In this document: piece by piece, positions 60,674 through 64,000 of the stretch
Position numbering within the stretch: the stretch's first letter is position 1
How the letters are laid out: the number at the start of each line of letters is the position of its first letter
Source of the DNA: Boseongicola sp. H5
Lineage (GTDB): Bacteria > Pseudomonadota > Alphaproteobacteria > Rhodobacterales > Rhodobacteraceae
Reading direction: 5' to 3'
DNA: 64,000 nucleotides
NCBI GenBank assembly: GCA_020622165.1
Contig: JACNMN010000008.1
Span: 1-64,000 of the forward strand
The notes under the pieces: generated by a model
What the model saw: the letters and a program-made list of their open reading frames with translations, nothing else
Told to the model about the DNA's origin: nothing
The model's database searches: none
Made by a program: the position numbers and the translations under genes

Positions 60674-62986
60674 TCAGAAACGCGCCTCGATCGTCAGATC
60701 GAATTCACGGGTCTGGTCATAGGGCTGGGTTTCCAGCGCCCGGCTGAAGTTGAAGCGCAAGGGCCCGATCGCCGTATCCCAGAAGATCGAGAAACCGACG
60801 GAGCTGCGGAAATGGATGTCGTCATCCACAATCGCACCACCGGCGCCCACCACATCATCCAGCCCCCAGACCGTGCCGATATCATAGAACACACCGCCCG
60901 AAATGCCGTATTCGTCCGGCAGTCCCAGAGGGAAGGCCGCCTCGAACCGGGCCACGGCGAAGTAATTGCCGCCCAATGCATCATTGTTGACCGCGTTGGT
61001 GTCACGCGGGCCCAGACCGCGCGGCTCGAAGCCGCGCATCTGCCGGCTGGACAGGAAGAAACGATCGGTGAAGCGGCTGTTGCCGTCCAGCATTTCAAGC
61101 GCACCGCCCTCGATGGTCGCGCGCAGCGTCACCTCTTCGCGGGCAATGCCCCTTTCCGCAGATGCAAGCGCCGTGGTGCGAATGTACTCGTTGTCACCGC
61201 CAAGACCCGCCAGTTCCTGGTTGAACCGAAGCAGGACGCCTGCATTGGGGTTGAGGCCCGTATTGCGGGTGTCATAGCTGAACCCGTAGCCCAGGGAGGA
61301 GGTGACGCGCGATCCCTCCTCGCGCTGCAGGATCGGCGAACTATCGGTCGGCACGTTCAGAATGCTGTCTTCCGAGATACGATAGAAAACGCTCATTCTG
61401 CCATATTCGCTGATCGGGAAGCCAAGCGAGGTTCGCAGCCCGATATTCTCGGTGTCGAAGGCGGCGTTTTCCTGATTGGTCTCGCTATAGAAAACATCCA
61501 GACCAAACGACAGATCCCGTCGCAGGAAGGCCGGCTCCACGAAGCCGAAATTGAAGGCCCGGCTGTCCTGAGCGGTGCTGAAGGAAAACTCAACCGCCTG
61601 CCCCCGGCCGAGGAAGTTCTGCTCGGCGAAGGAGACGGCCAGACCGGTCCCGACATCGCTTGAGAAACTGACCGAGAAGCCAAGCGAGCCGGTCGGCTGC
61701 TCCTCCACATCGACATCGACGATCACCGAGTCGGGCGAGGTGCCCTGACGGCCCTCCACCTGCACATCGGAGAAATAGGCCAGCGCCCGGATCCGCTCCG
61801 AAGCCTGCCGGATCGCGCGCGGATCGAACGGATCGCCCTCGACCGTGTCGAACTGCCGCCGCACCACCCGGTCCAGCGTCGTGGCATTGCCTTCGATATC
61901 GATCCGCTCGACGAATACACGCTCGCCGCGCACCACCGCAAATTCCACATCCAGCGTCAGATCCGCATCGTTGCGGGTGATGCGGGGCTCGACACGGATG
62001 AACCGCAGACCCTGCCGCGTCGCGAGGTTTTCCATCCGGCTGATCGTGTTGTCGATCAGGCGGGGGCTGTAGGTGTTGCCGCTGCTGATGCGGATCACGT
62101 CGCGATATTCGTCGATATCGATCTCGGGCAGGTCGCTTACCACGGTGATCTCGCCGATATCGAAGCTCTGGCCCTCGCGGATGTTGAAGGTGATAAAATA
62201 GGCATCCCGCCCCCGCGCGAGTTCCGACGTCACGCTCAGGACTTCGAAATCGACATATCCCCGATCCCGGTAGAAATCGGTCAGCAACTGCTGGTCGAAA
62301 GCGATCCGATCAGCCACGAAGCTGTCACGGCGGATGATGGCGCGGAACAGACCGGCCTGCGTGCTTTCCAGCACACGGCGCAGGCGCCGGTCGGAAAACT
62401 CGCGGTTGCCGACGAAGGAGATCCGCTCGGTCTCGACGACCCGGCCCTCGGTCACTTCGAAGACCAGATCGACGCGGTTGTCGCTGCGGCGGATGATCTG
62501 CGGCGAGACGGTCGCCGTCAGCCGGCCTGCCTGGCGATAGGCATCGTTGATCGCGGCCGCATCCTGCTCGGCCACGGAGGGGGAATAGACCCGGCGCGGC
62601 TGCGAGGTCAGCAGCGGCAGCAGATCATCGTCGTTGAGACGGCGGTTGCCCTCGATACTGATCCGGTTGATCGTCGGATATTCCTGCACGATGATCACCA
62701 AGGTGGAGCCGCGCGGGACGACTTCGACGCTTTCGAACAGGCCGGATTGCTGCAGCCGCTGCTGCGCGTCATTGACCTGCCCCGCAGATACCGCCTCGCC
62801 GGGATTGATATTGGCATAGGTCAGGATCGTACTGGCCTCGATCCGCTGATTTCCCTGAACATCGAACTGGCTGAAGCGGAAATTCTGCGCCGCGACCGGC
62901 CATGCCAGCAGGGCGACCAGGGCTACCGCCAAAAGGGCCGCAACCGCGCCCCGCCAAATCGATGCGTTCTCTGCGCGACTGCTCAT
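60674..62986 (-). CDS. bamA: Outer-membrane protein assembly factor BamA
   Basis: 770 residues. A signal peptide is followed by five POTRA domains (about 35-430) and a 16-stranded barrel. The barrel lid motif is FSRALETQPYDQTREF near the C-terminus, ending EARF. Core of the BAM complex that inserts beta-barrel proteins. AGGA lies five bases before the ATG. A candidate promoter is at 63025-63053. Confidence 0.96.
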   Translation of the reverse strand: MSSRAENASIWRGAVAALLAVALVALLAWPVAAQNFRFSQFDVQGNQRIEASTILTYANINPGEAVSAGQVNDAQQRLQQSGLFESVEVVPRGSTLVIIVQEYPTINRISIEGNRRLNDDDLLPLLTSQPRRVYSPSVAEQDAAAINDAYRQAGRLTATVSPQIIRRSDNRVDLVFEVTEGRVVETERISFVGNREFSDRRLRRVLESTQAGLFRAIIRRDSFVADRIAFDQQLLTDFYRDRGYVDFEVLSVTSELARGRDAYFITFNIREGQSFDIGEITVVSDLPEIDIDEYRDVIRISSGNTYSPRLIDNTISRMENLATRQGLRFIRVEPRITRNDADLTLDVEFAVVRGERVFVERIDIEGNATTLDRVVRRQFDTVEGDPFDPRAIRQASERIRALAYFSDVQVEGRQGTSPDSVIVDVDVEEQPTGSLGFSVSFSSDVGTGLAVSFAEQNFLGRGQAVEFSFSTAQDSRAFNFGFVEPAFLRRDLSFGLDVFYSETNQENAAFDTENIGLRTSLGFPISEYGRMSVFYRISEDSILNVPTDSSPILQREEGSRVTSSLGYGFSYDTRNTGLNPNAGVLLRFNQELAGLGGDNEYIRTTALASAERGIAREEVTLRATIEGGALEMLDGNSRFTDRFFLSSRQMRGFEPRGLGPRDTNAVNNDALGGNYFAVARFEAAFPLGLPDEYGISGGVFYDIGTVWGLDDVVGAGGAIVDDDIHFRSSVGFSIFWDTAIGPLRFNFSRALETQPYDQTREFDLTIEARF

Positions 62987-63024
62987 CGAATCCTGCCCCG
63001 TTTCTGATCCGTATCCTCCGCTCC

Positions 63025-63053
63025 TGCCTACCGAAGCCGAGGGACGTTGTCAA
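63025..63053 (-). promoter_or_regulatory. Candidate bamA promoter
   Basis: TTGACA (63053-63048), exactly 17 bases, TAGGCA (63030-63025), about 40 bases before the ATG. The -35 is perfect, the -10 partial. It would let bamA be transcribed apart from rseP. Confidence 0.5.
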
Positions 63054-63166
63054 AACGATCCATTACAGCCGGTGGGGGTTATCCACAGGCTGTGTCACAA
63101 TATATACACAAGGGACGTGTTCGGGGAAGTGTCGCGGCGGCCCGTCAGGGCGCGCAATCGGCCGGA

Positions 63167-63304
63167 TCAGTAAACCGTCGCGTAAGACATCAGCCAACCG
63201 GCAATGGTCAGGGCGCCGATGATCATCAGCGGAACCAGCAGACGGTCCACATTGATCTGCATGAAAAAGCTGATGCCGCGATATCCGTCGGTGATCAGTT
63301 TCAT
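63167..63304 (-). CDS. 45-residue membrane peptide between rseP and bamA
   Basis: 45 codons plus TGA, ATG at 63304 with GGAGACG just upstream. Sequence is amphipathic then hydrophobic: MKLITDGYRGISFFMQINVD followed by LLVPLMIIGALTIAGWLMSY, one membrane helix. Located between the end of rseP and bamA, and oriented with them. No homologue was recognised; codon pattern and site support translation. Confidence 0.6.
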   Translation of the reverse strand: MKLITDGYRGISFFMQINVDRLLVPLMIIGALTIAGWLMSYATVY

Positions 63305-63437
63305 CGTCTCCGGCCTCTCTGTGTGCCACACCAAGGGGCACTTGCCCCGTCATGGTCAGAAGATCGGCTTTGAATATGGCGCAATTTGGGCGCCGGATGG
63401 GCGCTTTGGTGATCCGCCGCCCTTGGGCATTCTACCC

Positions 63438-64000
63438 TTACGGGCAGAAAATGTCATTGGTCAGCGCAAAGAGCATCAAGGCCAACAGCAGCGTCAGACC
63501 GATGGACATGAAGACTTTCAGGGCCTTGTCGGAAGGCGGCTTGCCCGCCACCGCCTCATAGGCATGAAAGATCAGGTGACCGCCGTCCAGAACGGGAATC
63601 GGAAAGAGGTTCAAGAGGCCCACCGCCGTGGACAGGACCGCGATGAACCAGATGAAATTCTCGATCCCCTGGCTGGCGGCCGCGCCGCTGGTTTCGGCAA
63701 TACCGATGGGACCTTGCAGGTTGCAGCTGGAAATCGCGCCGGTGATCATGTGCCACAGGCCCGAAAGCGACGACTGGATGATGAAGCCGGTCTGGCTGAC
63801 GCCGAAGCCTGCCGCCTCCCAGAGGCCCACAGGCTCGGTCACCGGCTCGAAGAACAGCCCGCCCGTGATCCCGATCAGCCAGCGGGTCTCGAACCCGCCT
63901 TCGGCCAGCGGCAGATCCATCCGCCTTGGGCTGAGCGTGACCTCCATCATCTCGCCCGCGCGCCAGACATCCAGCGCAAGCGGCGCGCCCTCCGAGGCCT
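63438..64000 (-). CDS. rseP: RseP site-2 protease, C-terminal part (runs off right edge)
   Basis: About 187 residues. The intramembrane protease motif NLFPIPVLDGGH is present (N-x-x-P-x-x-x-L-D-G, with Asp as a zinc ligand), preceded by PDZ-like VTLSPRRMDL. RseP cleaves anti-sigma factors in the membrane as part of envelope-stress signalling. The N-terminal HExxH part would lie beyond 64000. Confidence 0.92.
   Translation of the reverse strand, partial: ASEGAPLALDVWRAGEMMEVTLSPRRMDLPLAEGGFETRWLIGITGGLFFEPVTEPVGLWEAAGFGVSQTGFIIQSSLSGLWHMITGAISSCNLQGPIGIAETSGAAASQGIENFIWFIAVLSTAVGLLNLFPIPVLDGGHLIFHAYEAVAGKPPSDKALKVFMSIGLTLLLALMLFALTNDIFCP

Noticed and set aside
63079-63087. Perfect DnaA box TTATCCACA upstream of bamA
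   Set aside because: About half such a match is expected by chance in 64 kb on two strands, and no cluster, AT-rich unwinding region or dnaA/parAB genes are nearby.
1-64000. CRISPR array
   Set aside because: No regularly spaced repeats of 24-37 bases were seen.
1-64000. rRNA operon or additional tRNA genes
   Set aside because: Only one tRNA T-arm with a complete cloverleaf was found; the other T-arm-like sequence belongs to tmRNA.

Overview
The window reads as a high-GC chromosomal segment of a marine alphaproteobacterium of the Roseobacter/Rhodobacter group (Rhodobacterales). The evidence is a dmdA-acuI pair for DMSP (dimethylsulfoniopropionate) breakdown, a trgA-trgB-cysK tellurite-type cluster, a circularly permuted two-piece tmRNA with tag ANDNRAPAMALAA, an alpha-type SspB, ChpT, olsBA, a GlxA-type regulator and the rseP-bamA-ompH-fabZ-lpxA-lpxI-lpxB order.

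Layout. (1) 1-5460 is an accessory island abutting the 3' end of a tRNA-Ser gene. It holds an IS110-family transposase 3' end, an APH-like kinase, two small unknown genes, a large DUF6119/TIGR04141-like gene followed by a Cys/His-rich small gene, and a 51-codon remnant of a tyrosine integrase next to the tRNA. (2) 5838-14283, minus strand: phrB, then cfa-trgA-trgB-cysK-mscS-like-alaX, mostly overlapping or abutting. (3) 14456-18610, minus strand: a five-gene block DUF2182-DUF1326-DinB-dmdA-acuI, divergent from a FadR-type regulator with a clear paired operator between them. (4) 19491-25969: an orphan PotD-like binding protein, a LysR regulator, a DUF1127 peptide, ssrA, sspB, a PmtA-like methyltransferase, and fumC-DUF4169-RHH. 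(5) 26016-34688: a P450/hydrolase pair, ccdA, tusA, a PotABC-type ABC transporter lacking its binding protein, an ABM protein, rplM-rpsI and a DUF5368-like protein. (6) 34707-38657: a Tat-exported SQR-like flavoprotein behind an FNR-type box, speD, a thioesterase, an enoyl-CoA hydratase and a beta-barrel protein. (7) 38743-40262: a foreign insert of one AT-rich secreted-protein gene between two 239-bp direct repeats derived from an IS5-type transposase. (8) 40261-57815: carboxypeptidase M32, ctaA, trmJ, a thiE-like gene, olsBA, DUF3553/chpT, a gamma carbonic anhydrase, yicC-gmk, a PAS_5 protein, class II DAHP synthase, a GlxA regulator, glnE, a ybaK-like gene and lpxB. (9) 57812-64000: lpxI, lpxA, fabZ, ompH, bamA, a previously unlisted 45-aa membrane ORF, and the C-terminal part of rseP running off the edge.

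Working together: the lpx/fabZ/bamA/ompH/rseP block builds and monitors the outer membrane. SspB delivers ssrA-tagged products to ClpXP. ChpT and CtrA-like boxes point to the CckA-ChpT-CtrA relay. The FadR operator probably controls DMSP demethylation. The most likely undescribed elements are the DUF6119 two-gene unit in the tRNA-Ser island, the DUF2182/DUF1326/DinB genes fused to the DMSP operon, and the IS5-bracketed secreted protein. Coordinates of starts were chosen by hand from ribosome-binding sites and family N-termini. All family names are recognitions from memory, without a database search.
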